DNA of 64,000 nt. Origin: Termitomyces sp. T153 (Eukaryota; Basidiomycota; Agaricomycetes; Agaricales; Lyophyllaceae). The stretch lies in contig JACKQL020000006.1 in the NCBI GenBank assembly GCA_018296165.2, positions 1,539,997 to 1,603,996 of the forward strand. The letters are read 5' to 3'. The notes below the pieces were generated by a model. The model made no database searches and was not told the DNA's origin. It saw only the letters and a list, made by a program, of their open reading frames with translations. Within the stretch, counting starts at the first letter, position 1, and each line of letters starts with the position of its first letter. This document shows positions 29,400 to 40,989 of the stretch, piece after piece. The position numbers were made by a program, and so were the translations under genes.

Positions 29400-30714
29400 A
29401 TGCTGGCCGAACATCTCAGGCTAATAGCAGCACCAATGATTGATCAATCAGACTTACCGTTCAGGACCCTGGTTAGGAGGCATGGATGCACACTTGCATA
29501 TACTCAAATGCTCATGCCTGATAAAATTTTGAACGATCCGGAGTATCTTGAGCATCGTTTACGTGACCTTACTCTGGACACCGAACTTGGCCGCCCAGTT
29601 GTTGTACAATTATGTGGGAATAACGTCCAATCAATCGTTCAAGCTGGCAAAAAATTACAAGGACATTGCGATGGTATTGGTACACTCATTTATTTTCTGT
29701 CTGTTGCTTCTATGACTGATCATATTGCGAAGTGCCCTAGATTTGAACCTTGGATGTCCTTTGGAAGCTGCTCGTGAAGCTCATTACGGCGCTTATATGG
29801 TCAGCCAAAAAGACTGGCCATTAGTACAAAACATCGGTAAAAACCATTTGTTGGGAGTTCAGTGGGTATGACTCAATCCCTCAATCTCTCATATCTAGTG
29901 TCTGCAATGGCACATTCGTTCATCGTTCCTACTTCTGTAAAGATCCGACTTGCTCAACCTATCGAAAAAACTGTGGATTTCGCGCAACGTTTGGAGGCAT
30001 ATGGTGCTGCTTGGGTGACACTTCATGCACGTACTGTGTCTGCTCGTCGGCGCCGCCAAGGCGCTGCTGACCTCGATCAAGTAAGGAAGCTCAAAAAGGG
30101 CCTGTGTGTTCCTGTAATTAGCAACGGGAACGTGCGCGAATGGTCTGATATTCCAGAAAACCTTGGGTATACAGGTGCGGATGGCGTTATGGTGGGCGAA
30201 ACGTTACTGGGAAATCCATGGTCTGTCCATGACCATTCTTCTCGTCATTCCATTACTATTCTGAGTCTCATACCCTTCTTGCCTTCGCAGTCTCTTTGCG
30301 AACAAACTTCCGGATCCGGTGGATATTGCATTGGAGTATCTTGATATATGTCGTCAGTTCCCTGGTACCGCATCGGTTCTAACCGCGCAGACGCACATCA
30401 GGCATTTTGTCGAATATCAATGGTACGTCAAAACCTTCCCATGCCTTCACCAACCGGCCCTCATTCCGAACTCGTATCTGATCTATAGTAAACGACGCCC
30501 GTGGTTCCAGAAATTCCGGTCCGCATTGGGTACGACCAAGTCGATGGAGGAAATGGACATCCTTCTGAGAATTAAAGTCCAGAGATGGCGTGGTAAGCCT
30601 CCTTGTGGACGGGACGTTGACACCAATGATGAGGACAACGGAGCCGACTTTCTTGCTGCAGCCAACGAAGAATGCTTTGATGACTCTATTGACCTGAGTC
30701 TGATGCTCAGATAG
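29400..30714 (+). CDS. dus1: tRNA-dihydrouridine synthase, Dus1-like
   Basis: FMN enzyme that reduces uridine in the tRNA D-loop. Exons 29400-29673, 29741-29836, 29899-30220, 30291-30422 and 30489-30714 join in frame. Motifs are IAAPMIDQSDLPFR at the N-terminal barrel start, VVVQLCGNN, DLNLGCPLEAAREAHYGAYM with the catalytic Cys, TSVKIRL, WVTLHARTVSARRRRQGAADL, PVISNGNV and GADGVMVGETLLGNP. The C-terminal helical part includes TAQTHIRHFVEY and an acidic tail. The length is somewhat short but complete. The start at 29400 puts the barrel almost at the N terminus; an in-frame ATG at 29295 would add 35 residues. No operon-like context; neighbours are unrelated. Confidence 0.9.
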
Positions 30715-31881
30715 GACCTCTGTTGTTAAATGAAATGTCGAGCTGGAGAGTGGCCTCGAGGCACGAGGGGAAGTTTGCTACATTCCGGCGCGTATCTTAA
30801 TGTTTGGGCCAACCTGTCGGATTCATTTCATACCACACTTTCCTTCTACTTGATCTGGAATGGAATGACATCCTGAGATGGCAAACTAGAAGTTTTACAG
30901 GTCATATGGACAATCGTTCCGAGTTCTTCCTCGCGGCTGCCGTACTTTAGACCAGCTATAAGGCAATCTACACCCTTATGTCAAGCAGTCGGACCGATAT
31001 TGCGTTTTGGGGTCTAGTCATGGTGGGAAGATCTCTTGGGAACGCGTTGGACCATGCTCGATGAGATCAGCTGCAACCAATCCCCTAATTCTGTAGCTTT
31101 TTCCCCGTCCGTGGAGAAGAATCAGTTGAATAAAGGTCTTTCGCGATAAGCTCTGAAGAAATTTCTGGGATGCCTTCTTGTATCAATAAACGTGGTTTAG
31201 TATTGCTATATTGTCATAAACATATGCTTCAAGAGGTACAGTGTAATCATGCTACTTGGGACAAATTGGTCTGTCACACAAATGTTAGGTCAACCCAAAA
31301 GTTTAGTAGCCCATTGTTGATAAGTACTCTAGGTGTGTCTCATGTATAAATATCAGAAAAACTTGTCTATACATCAGGTCCAATATGCATAACGAAAGTC
31401 GAAATCCATGGAGAATTGTGGCCTAGAGACGGGGGATTGTTCTGATGGCTATCACAGCATGACATTAGGCATGACAGCACATCATAATGGATAATCAATT
31501 ACTCAGTTCTCCCCTTATATCCTGGTCTCAATAATAGAGCACATATTCTCTGATTGTGTCGCAAAGCAAAAGAAGTCCCACACAAAGGAGAAAGACTTCC
31601 AGGAGGCAAGCTAAGCATACTTTACAGCCAAAAAATGCAGGAAAAAAAGTCTCTAGGTCGTAAGATCGATGGAGAAATTAGGCTAGAAATGGCTAGAAGA
31701 GGTTTTTGACAAGGAAACCAAGAAGGCAGGCAGTGGCATTTGTGTACTTCCGGATGGGCATAGTTCTCACTCAACCTTCCTGAAAGATGCATGTAAGAAT
31801 CTTGGTTGGATATCCACCACATTGCACCTATGCCCTTCATGGCTTCAATGTAGTCTGCCTTGGCAAAGATGAAGAATGAGA
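30715..31881. other. Intergenic, transition into repeat island 2
   Basis: Nothing recognised. CpG thins from about 31.45 kb. A 149-codon minus-strand frame at 31622-32071 overlaps the MITE and shows no domain. Confidence 0.45.
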
Positions 31882-32089
31882 CACTGCTGGCACTGAAATT
31901 TGTTTCTCTTGGAAAAAAAGAAAAAGAACCATGCCATACCATTTCTCTAGCAGATTTTTTCTCCTTGGAAAAGGCTTTTTTCACTGTATGAATAAAGCCT
32001 TTTTCCATTGGAGTTACATGGTTTTGAGGCAGTATAACAGGTTTACTCTTCAGTATTTCCTTGGAAAACACTATTGGCTGCCAGCAGCC
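31882..32089 (+). mobile_element. 208-bp CACTG MITE, copy B3
   Basis: It starts CACTGCTGGCACTG and ends TGGCTGCCAGCAGCC, with a perfect 3-bp duplication AGA (31879-31881 and 32090-32092). It matches 10223-10426 over its length. Confidence 0.78.
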
Positions 32090-32375
32090 AGATAACTAAA
32101 TTGGAGGTCTCTCACCAAAGGCACATGGACAGGGAAACCTGTCCCATCATTGTGACTGATATGCATGATTGGACAACTTGCAACAAAACTTGTGCCTATA
32201 AAAGTTCAATTATACTATAGCACTGGTTAGTCCTACCTCATATGCTACCAATGTAGGGTAACAGTCATTGGTACCCTGATGCCAACTGTAGGTGATGACA
32301 TTTCCTACTTTTATTACTTTTTATGCCTTCTATGAGACTGTATATGGTCTCAAAGGGGTTATGTAATGGAGTACC

Positions 32376-33640
32376 TTCTGGCCTCTGTGCCTTTGGCATG
32401 GACCTGTAGTTCTTGCTAAGACCCAGACCCAACCTCTTTTTGTTCAGTTAGGTCTTCAATAATGTTGAGATCCAGACCCAACCTCACTTTGTCTTTGTAT
32501 TTGCTAACTGAATGCTAGGATCCAGACCCAACTTCACTTTGTTTGGTTAGGTCTTTGTATTTGGTTCACTCAGTGTTGCTTTTTTCTTACCATTCAATCC
32601 TGAAATTATATATATAAACCAATCATGTATCTATATTGCATGACCAGCAAAATACTACAATGTCTACTGGTATATATTAGAGATGCTGAGAATAATAGAA
32701 GTTGGTACCAACCAAGTAAATATCTAAACTGTCACACTTACATTTGTAAACTATTGAGGATTTCTTGATAGACAATATTTGCAGTCTTTCTTGATGTGTT
32801 TTCTGGGTCCAAAATCACTTTGATACAATCTCCTGATGTGCACTGAGAAAGTGCAACATAAAGTTGGCCATGTGCAAAATCTCCTGGTCAAAGGTCCAAT
32901 CCAACATGTTTGACTGATTGACCCTGAGACTTGTTGATTGTCATAGCAAAGGCCAATTGGTTTGATCCAATCTCATGTTTTGAACCAAGTAGTGAACTTG
33001 AATCTGGTCCCAAAGTCTTCTTCTTTTAAGTGAAGCAGCAATCATCTGCTGCCTGAGTCCTTGTTAGATAACTGGGAGAGTTCGTTGAAAATTTCCAAAT
33101 ACCACAGTCACTCCACCAAAAGGAACATTCTTTTCCAGGATGTCTCTGAACCCTCAATCCACAGAGTCAATGGCATTTTAGTGTTGCATTTGGACTTCAT
33201 CCCAGATGACAACTTTGGTCTGGAGTAAGAGTTGAGACAACTGAGTTCCTCTTTTGATATTGGCAATGGATGTATCCAGAGCAGGAATGGGGATTTTGAC
33301 CTTGAATGTGCAGTTCTACCACTCTCCAGCAATAAGGCAGCAATCCAAGATGATGCTACACATAATATCATGACTCCATTGGACCAAACAGTAAAAGCCA
33401 AAGTATTGCAGACAAATGTTGTGTCACATCCACCTGCACTATGAATGAATATCATTTGTTGTCCACAGAGTCTGTAACTTCATTGAAGGCCTCCAGTCTT
33501 CACCATTGAACTTGGCCTTGTTTTTATCCACTCTTCCCTTCAACTTCTCAACATTATAATCAGTTTCTTCCTGAAAAAGTCTATTCCCAAAAATCATTTG
33601 ATCAATATTAGTGTCAACTCTATACAATGGCCAACTTGTT
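32376..33640 (-). pseudogene. Helitron fragment: PIF1 helicase N-terminal half plus element 3' end
   Basis: Minus-strand frames from 33627 read FGNRLFQEETDYNVEKLKGRVDKNKAKF, then FIHSAGGCDTTFVCNTLAF (decayed Walker A), WIAALLLESG and frameshifted helicase sequence to about 33007. About 600 bp present in the 51.7-52.8 kb copy is deleted here. A short C-terminal part and the repeat-rich element end follow to about 32376, with three runs of a CCCAGACCCAACCTC-like unit at 32415-32575. Confidence 0.75.
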
Positions 33641-33679
33641 GGGCTGATAGCACTTTAAGTAGGTTCTCTGTGCTGACAA

Positions 33680-33866
33680 GAAAGATACCTAGCTAGAACA
33701 ACTGCATCCTTTGGAAGAAGGTCTAGTTGTTGACAAAGACCTAACTGAACAAAATGAAGTTGGGTCTGGATCTCAGCATTGAGTTAGAATATCAAAGACC
33801 TAAAGTGAGGTTGGGTCAGGGTCTTGGCAAGAGCTATAGGCCCATGCTGAAGGCATGGATCATAGC
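33680..33866 (+). repeat. Helitron 3'-terminal fragment in opposite orientation
   Basis: It carries the AGACCTAAAGTGAGGTTGGGTC-type repeats and ends AAGAGCTATAGGCCCATGCTG, with a stem CCATGC-TGAAG-GCATGG followed by ATCATAG. The same end occurs on the minus strand at about 32376-32410 and 51037-51075. This terminal hairpin is probably the Helitron 3' end. Confidence 0.5.
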
Positions 33867-33911
33867 TTCTTATGCTGACTAAAATAGGGATAAACCTGCA
33901 AAGTTAAAGAG

Positions 33912-34117
33912 GCTCAAAAAACTGTTCCAATGAGTGAATAATTTAAAATGGCCATTACTCCATCACTTTTGATTCAAATTGCATAAATTTAAATAAAATT
34001 TGTAGCTACAATGCCATAGTACTTTACAAGATTGAACCAGAATTTTGTATACTTCCAATCCTTCATGCCAATGTCATCTTTCAAAAAGTATAAAACATTG
34101 GGATAATTTTTTGAGGC
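33912..34117 (-). repeat. Inverted-end repeat T, copy T3
   Basis: 206 bp with ends GCTCAAAAAACTGTTCCAATG and its near-inverse. It is homologous to 13728-13899 and 17534-17738. It has no transposase beside it, so it may be a non-autonomous element. Confidence 0.65.
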
Positions 34118-34984
34118 ACTGTATATAATATGTGACAACAGACATGGAAAAGTGGCTGTGTGCCCATATTATAAGGGGACAAGCATTCCATGGATAAACC
34201 CAACCAAAGACAAGCAGTCACAAGTGACAAGTGAGAGTCATAGGAGCACAAGATGGCTAAGAGTTGGGCAAGGGGTGAGTACAGCAAGCCAAGCATGAGT
34301 AATGACACTGGGGCTCTTACAGTCAGTTTGATGGATAGACTAGGAGAACACTGCTATTGTTTGGTCAGAGGATATTCTATCCTGCTGACCAGCTTATATA
34401 CTACATCTGTGGCTATGTTATAACTAATGCTATCTGTGGTAAGCAGCTCAGGTATGCTAAGCAGTGATGACTAACAATACATCAAAGGAGAAATAGAGTC
34501 CAATGACTATGAAGGGCTGACTAGTACTGACTAGAGGGTGCAGGGGCTTGGCAGCCAGTCAATCAGATATGCTAGAGATGATGCTTTACCTATGACTAAG
34601 GCCAGATAGAGTCAGAGTTACCCATCAGAGTTACTCAAAGGGGTCATCCCCTTACACATATATGTAACAACTTTGGATGTGCTGAAGCAAGCCTGACTAA
34701 TGCTGACCAATGCTGACATAAGAACTGCTTTTTAAAAGTAAAGACATACAAGTTGGCTGTCTTTGGCATTTTGAACAAGTTTTTCTTGAAAAAAATTGGA
34801 GTAGAGAACTTTAATAGATGCATACCATCTTTTGATGATGTGTGTAGGGTGTCATGTATTTCACAGATGTGGAAAAGGCCAAATCTGATTTAGTGGACAC
34901 TGTTTTTCATGCCTCATGTGTTTTTTGATACAATATGACCAAACATTGTATGTTTCTGAAGTTGTGGAAAGGAGACCACACAAT
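34118..34984. other. CpG-depleted filler, nothing recognised
   Basis: No domain, terminal repeat or tandem array could be identified. Confidence 0.45.
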
Positions 34985-36710
34985 GAAGTATGTTTGGTCA
35001 CATCTATTGATTGATTGATGTTGATTAAATAACTTATTGAAAATTCTTAACCACATTGAGCTATTGATATATTAAATATCTCATCATGCAAGTTAATTTC
35101 AATGATTTTTGACTATAAAAATGCTTAACAATTGATTTTTAAGGCATACAAACCAACCACCTACTACTCCTGAAAGCCAAAGGCAATAAGCTAGGATTCA
35201 AAGGAGGCTTGAACAGTTACAAATGACAGATCCTGATGATTGTTGTGCAATTAGAAACAATAGATCTTTGGAACAGATCAACACTGTGGTTGTTCTACCA
35301 CTTCAATTTGGGCCTGGGAGTATGGGAACTGGGGGTATTAATCAATCTATGGGAACTGGGGGTATGGGATATGAGTGCTTTGAAGCTTGGAAACAATCAC
35401 CAATCTATAGCCACCACTTCTAGCTCCTTAGAAAGACCTATTAGGTAGCCAATTGCTGCTGATGATCCATTTTTTATAATGATCCCTGAAACTGTTTTGC
35501 CTGAAGGATGGGATGCTCTCTTACAGAATCCCATTCTTAGAATGGTGCCTCCTCCACCTGCTCCTATGCATAAAAGAGTCAATAGACTCAATCAGCCTAT
35601 TGTTGCTCAAGCAACTCTGGGTATTCCTGAAACTCATCTGCCTAAAGGATGGAATGCCCCTTTACAGAATGTCTTACCTAGAATGGTGCCACCTGTGCCT
35701 ATAGAAGAGTCAATAGACTGGGACCAGTCAATCAGCCTACTGTTGCTCAAGCTACTGTAGATATTCTTGAAACCCATTTGCCTGAAGGATGGAATGCTCC
35801 TTTACAGAATCCCATACTTAGATTGGTGCCCCCTCTGCTGGCTCCTATACATGGAAGAGTTATAATAGCTACTTTACTAGAACCTATGCCCATAATGATA
35901 ACATGTCCCCCTCAAACACTAGCTCTATTTCAAGAGCAACAAAGGCTGAAATAGAGGTAACAGGAGCAAGCACCATCAGTCTTGCAAGAGCAACAAAGAT
36001 CAAGACATATTGCTCTGGCTGAAAAGCAGGAGAGGCAGCAAGAGGGGGGACTGGCAGTAATGCAAGAGCAACAAAGGTTCAGACAGATTGCTATAGCTGA
36101 AGAGCAAGAGAGGCAACCACAAGTATTGGCTATTCTAAGCTAGGAGAGGCAGGAGAAAAAGAGAGAGAGATGAGAGGAAGTAGAGTAAGTTATACCAGAG
36201 GTCAGTCCAAGACAAATTTCAATCACTTATTTTGATTAATAAAGTTAACAGCATATAGATTTGAATCCTGAACATAGGCCTTTGAATGCAGCTATAGCTC
36301 AAAGGATCTTTCAAGGCTGGGAACAGCAACATGTAGCTGATCTAGAAGAGGACTTCAATAGTTTAGGTCTTGAGAATGACATACCTTCTGATGATGAATT
36401 GGAATATGTTGATCCTGCTGAATATCAACTAGCAGAACAAGTGAATCCTCTCCCTTGATGATCCATTGGCTCCTCAAGGTGACATACCTTTTGATAATGA
36501 CTTGGGATATGTTGATCCTGCTGAAGATCAACCAGCAAAACAATTGGATCCTCCTCTTGATGATCCATTAGGTCCTCAGAATGACATACCCTGTGATGAT
36601 GACTTGGAATATATTGATCCTGCTCAACATAGACCTGCAGAAGACTTTGTCAGAAAAATGCTGAAGACCAAATCAGATGGAATTGGCCCTGACTTTAGAC
36701 AAAGCTGATT
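34985..36710 (+). pseudogene. Helitron 5' fragment (leader plus N-terminal low-complexity region of Rep)
   Basis: Homologous to the reverse complement of about 62.6-64.0 kb, starting with the shared leader TTGATTGATTGATGTTGA. Broken frames give PPTTPESQRQQ-like sequence, two or three copies of an IPETVLPEGWDAPLQN-type unit, a Gln/Glu-rich coiled-coil stretch, then NPEHRPLNAAIAQRIFQGWEQQ and three acidic repeats (YVDPAE...). Stops are numerous. It breaks off at about 36710, before any catalytic domain. Confidence 0.75.
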
Positions 36711-36719
36711 TTCAGGCTT

Positions 36720-36925
36720 AATCAGGCAAGCATGCTCACATCAGATGTCAGCCTGATTAGGTCTGATTAGGTGCATGTGAAGGTGCATGTGATTAGGTGT
36801 GTGACTGAAGGTGGCTGATCAGGTCAAGGTCTGATCAGGTCTGAGCAATGACAGATATGATCAGGCCTCAGTGGTGACAGATATGATCAGGCCTAAGTGG
36901 TGACAGATATGATTAGGCCTGATGA
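36720..36925 (+). repeat. Tandem GACAGATATGATCAGGCCT repeats and CTGATTAGGT motifs
   Basis: Three direct copies of a unit of about 31 bp, GTGACAGATATGATCAGGCC (36846-36920), are preceded by scattered CTGATTAGGT/TGATCAGGT motifs. A related CCTGATTAGG pair occurs at 49936-50006. Confidence 0.6.
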
Positions 36926-37185
36926 TATATGATTATGAAGCATTAAAAACAAACTGAATTGATTGCCTTTTCTATTAGTGAGGTACATATATTGCTGGGT
37001 TCACTTATTCAATTAGCACCATACTCTATTGCCTACTAGTTACTTACTGACTATTTCTTTCTATTCTATATAGCATATTACTTACTAGTTACTGACTACC
37101 AGTTGTTTCAAATGATAGTATTGGCTATTGATCAAGTATCAGTAATTAACTAGTTGATTGAAATTATTAGAAGTTACAACTCTGG

Positions 37186-37262
37186 GGATTTGAACTTGAA
37201 GCCTTGCACAAAGACTCCCCTACAAATATGACTGAGACTGACCACTATGCCAAGTAGCTGTT
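37186..37262 (-). other. tRNA-like A box / B box remnant (SINE- or TRIM-like)
   Basis: On the minus strand TTGGCATAGTGG is a perfect A box, and about 50 nt on AGTTCAAATCC is a good B box. A TATATAA run (about 37265) lies just upstream. Acceptor and T stems do not pair well, so it is not a functional tRNA. Confidence 0.38.
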
Positions 37263-37439
37263 ATTATATAAAGGTCTATATATCAGGTAGATTTCAGAGC
37301 TCATTCAACAAATTTTTGACAAGTCTGGAACACATTGACAATTAATTTGTATTGAATACAAAAAGTATCAGTTCATACTCTGATTTAATACATTGATTTA
37401 AGATGTCTATCATTTTCAAAACCACATAGGTCATTTTGC

Positions 37440-39420
37440 AGGACATTGTTTGATGACCTCAAGTTGCTCCACTACAGGTCCAGGCATAGCTTTCTTGTCC
37501 TCTGCCAGTAGTTCTGCTGCAACCATGATTTGAACCATGCACATGCTGATTGGTTGTCAAATCCCTTTGAGATTCAGACTGCATCTGAATTGAGTCAGAA
37601 TTGGCAGGTGACTCTTCAAGTAAAAGTTCCTTGAAATTAGGAGGGTCATCTTGTGAGTACAAGCAGGCAAATATTGATCATAATCAGTGACAGACTCAAG
37701 CTCTGACAATGAATCTGAGTCAGAGAATGTAGTTGGGGGTGGGAATGTAGCTAGTCTTTGTGTAGCCACCCCAAAGCTGATCATGTGCTATTGACCAAAT
37801 GAGTCAAGGTGATTGAGGGTGCAGACTGCTCTGTAGATGGAGAGGGGAAGAGGATCTAGCAGTAGCTAATGGCTACTTCTCTGTTGATACAGAAGGAGTA
37901 AGTTGGTATGTAGATTGAGAGGTTATTGGTACTGCTATGGAGGAAGATTCAGGATCCAAAACATCATCTTGAGCCCAGTCAAAATTCTCTCCAGTGGCTG
38001 AGTTGTTGTTGCAACTGGTTGCTTTCAGTATGGCCTGTCATGCAACCTCCTGCTCATTATATATAGGTAATGTGTCTGGATGATACACAGTATTGAGCAC
38101 ACCTTCAAAAACTACAGAGTCCCATCTGATAAAGAGCTTGGATACCCACAACCTGCTATTATTGGCTATTTGATCAATGAACTTTTTTCATTCATAAAAT
38201 GTAGTGCTGTATGGGATCTTTGTGATCTTGCCAGTTGCAGCAAGCTCTTTGTCAGCTAACAGCAAATAGACAGCCTAATGAATGTGGGATTAAATTGGTG
38301 CTATACTATCTGTGACTGATATGAGAAGTAATACTTACAATATTTGTTGATGCCAAAATTAATCTTGGTGTAGTTTTGATGTTCCCCCATTTCATACTTA
38401 TTGCATTGGAAGAAGCAGATACTAAAGAGTCCAGCTCAAAGAGTAAGAACCGAGCAATCTTTATCAAGAACACTGTTAGTATTAAGCTTGATTCAAGGTC
38501 AAGGTGAGTATGTACACTCATCAACACAGAATTCAAAAACATTGAACCCACATGAAGCTTCTTAGGATCATAATATATTGTAGGGCAGAACATATTGTAT
38601 TTCACTCTGGCATCTGTTGGCTTGAGTGAGATCAACATGAGACAGGCTTGATCTTTGAAGTGATTGAAGGTCTGATCTCAACAGGCATTGGAAATGTCAA
38701 GTTCTGCAAAAATCTTATTGGCATACTTGCAAATGTTCAAGACAGAAGTAGAGTGGATAGATTGGACTTGTATGAGGACCTGTAAATGTACATGAATGTA
38801 AATTGAAATACTTGGTAAGCAGCAAATCAAAGTGAGAATGAACTCACTGCATTCCTAAATGCAGGCAATTGCTGTATGAAGTGATGGAACTCTGGAAGCA
38901 TAACATTGTAAAGTTCATACATAGCACAAAGAGTGTACAAAGCAGTGGCATCTTCAATCAAGAGGTTGGCAGCCTGTTTGAATGATGAGCACTGGTCAGG
39001 GCAGCATTGTAGAAAGGCACCTTCATCTAGCCAAAGCTCATAAAGGAGAGCATACTTCTTGAAGAGCTGAATGATTTCTGACTTGTGGGGAATAAGCCAA
39101 GGATGGGTGAGCCACTGAAATTGATCTCTAGTGCTGTTTGCAGCTCTGACCTGTGGCACTTTTAGTAGATCAATCTCATCTTTTAAATCTTGAAATTGTT
39201 ATGCACTGTTTGACCAGCATAGTGTGCAAACAGTAAGCACCTACAAAAATAATATGAGATACAGGTCAGATATTGGTTACAACAAGCAAGGGTAGGAATA
39301 TGGAGATAGAGACTTACAGTTGACATTTCTGCAATGCTGGATGAATGAGACCCCAGCACAAGAGGAATCAAACCAAGAACATCATCAGTGAGGGTCCTAT
39401 CAGTAGTAGACATGGAAAGT
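37440..39420 (-). pseudogene. Decayed fungus-specific protein gene, possibly DUF6698-like
   Basis: Frames on the minus strand, from 39413 to 37459, include FQWLTHPWLIPHKSEIIQLF, LWLDEGAFLQCCPD, DATALYTLCAMYELYNVMLPEFHHFIQQLPAFRNAV, then PTIYYDPKKLHVGSMFLNSVLM, and an acidic/Ser-rich tail. The order resembles a family of basidiomycete hypothetical proteins that I recall as DUF6698; I am not certain of the name. Many stops and near-absence of CpG show it is dead. It is surrounded by transposons. Confidence 0.4.
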
Positions 39421-40980
39421 AGTCAAATTCAGACAATGTGGTACTTGTTCAAGAAAAGAGACTTACATACCTCTCAAGCTTCATGGCAGTCATGTTGCAA
39501 ATACAAGTTTGATGTGGCTTCAGGAGAATATGCAGTCAATAATACAATGCAAGCAATGAGAATCTATCATTGAACAGCCTGATTCAATTTCAAGCTATAA
39601 TAAGACATTATAAAAAAGATCACTGCTCTCAATTACATGACATTGCCAGTTGTATTATGTTTCATTTCTGCCTATACATGATGGGTTTCTGATCCAGATT
39701 CAGAAAGGGTACAATTCAGAATAGACACATATGCCACACCCTGGACCCAGGGGTGATTCCATCAGTGAGGCATACAAGTCTACTCTGACTTGTGCCTCAA
39801 TCTGAATCAACATTGGTCATCCAGAGATGGCTGTCACTAGAAATATGACAATTCAGAACAATTCCAAGCTAATTGACACTTGTCAGAAAAACAGACCTCT
39901 GCAAGTCATCATTGGATTTGAAGTTGCAAATGTCATCCCATTGTGTTCTCACAGATATAGACCTCCTCTAAATTGAATCAATACCAGCCTATTATAACAG
40001 GCCACTCAAATATTGGCTTGTAACACCTGTATCTTTCCAAATAAGTAGAATGTATAATAATATGACTTGGATTCAGAGTACTTAGACTTAATACAGCACA
40101 AAAAGCTTAAATAATACAATACTGGACTGACCATTAAGCTCCACAGCAAAAAGTCCAGGATTGATGCATTTGCATGTTTTGACCTCTATTTTGTGGAATC
40201 TGGTGAAAGTCTGAATCCATGACTGGCTTAAATGGAAAAATACAGGACAAGCAAGGTCAATGCCTTAAAGAACAGGCAACACAAATCCAAACATACCAAT
40301 TTTCAATATATCACACCTCAAGTTAAACTTATGAATCATTTGTTGTGCTGATACATCAGTACTTATGATCTGAAGGTGCTATGGAGAGTGGGTTTATAGC
40401 CTTGTCAGATGCTCAACTATTGACAGGGTGGATTTGATTTAGGTCTTGGGATGGGCCAAGTATATGTTGACCTAAGAGTTGCAGTGACATCCTTTGAAAC
40501 ATGCCAGATGTTGCTCTGGAACTTTGATTTGAGCATGGCATGGGGTCCTGCATTGGATTTGTATAAAATACATATAGAAATATAGTTAATGGGTATGTTT
40601 TATTGATTTTCTACTAGCAGCTAGCTTTGCCCCACATAGCAATTGTGCTGTCCTTATGTCAGATTAGAACAATAAAAGAGGAGGGAGAGAGGTGTACCTG
40701 TAGTTGACAATGAGATGTCCATCAGTTGTGAATTACTGGATGAGATTCAGTTAAGATGAGACAACTGTGTCATGTTACAGATGAAGGGTGCAATGTACCT
40801 TGAATAAACTAGAGACTGTATCATTTGTGCTGGTAAAAGTGCAAGATTCACATATGTAGACTAATACCCAACATCAACAACATCCATACTCCAAGAAAAA
40901 AAACACAACTCATAAGTGGTCTTTAATGCCAACAATTTTTCATAGCTATCCAGGGCATTGATATCAAAACAAATCAAACT
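39421..40980. other. CpG-depleted filler, nothing recognised
   Basis: Probably degraded repeats, possibly the C-terminal end of the Plavaka pseudogene. No motif could be assigned. Confidence 0.4.
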
Positions 40981-40989
40981 GAACACTAA

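Noticed and set aside
31622..32071. 149-codon minus-strand open frame
   Set aside because: Its first part is the MITE B3 sequence; no domain, no splice partners, and low-CpG sequence favours chance open frames.
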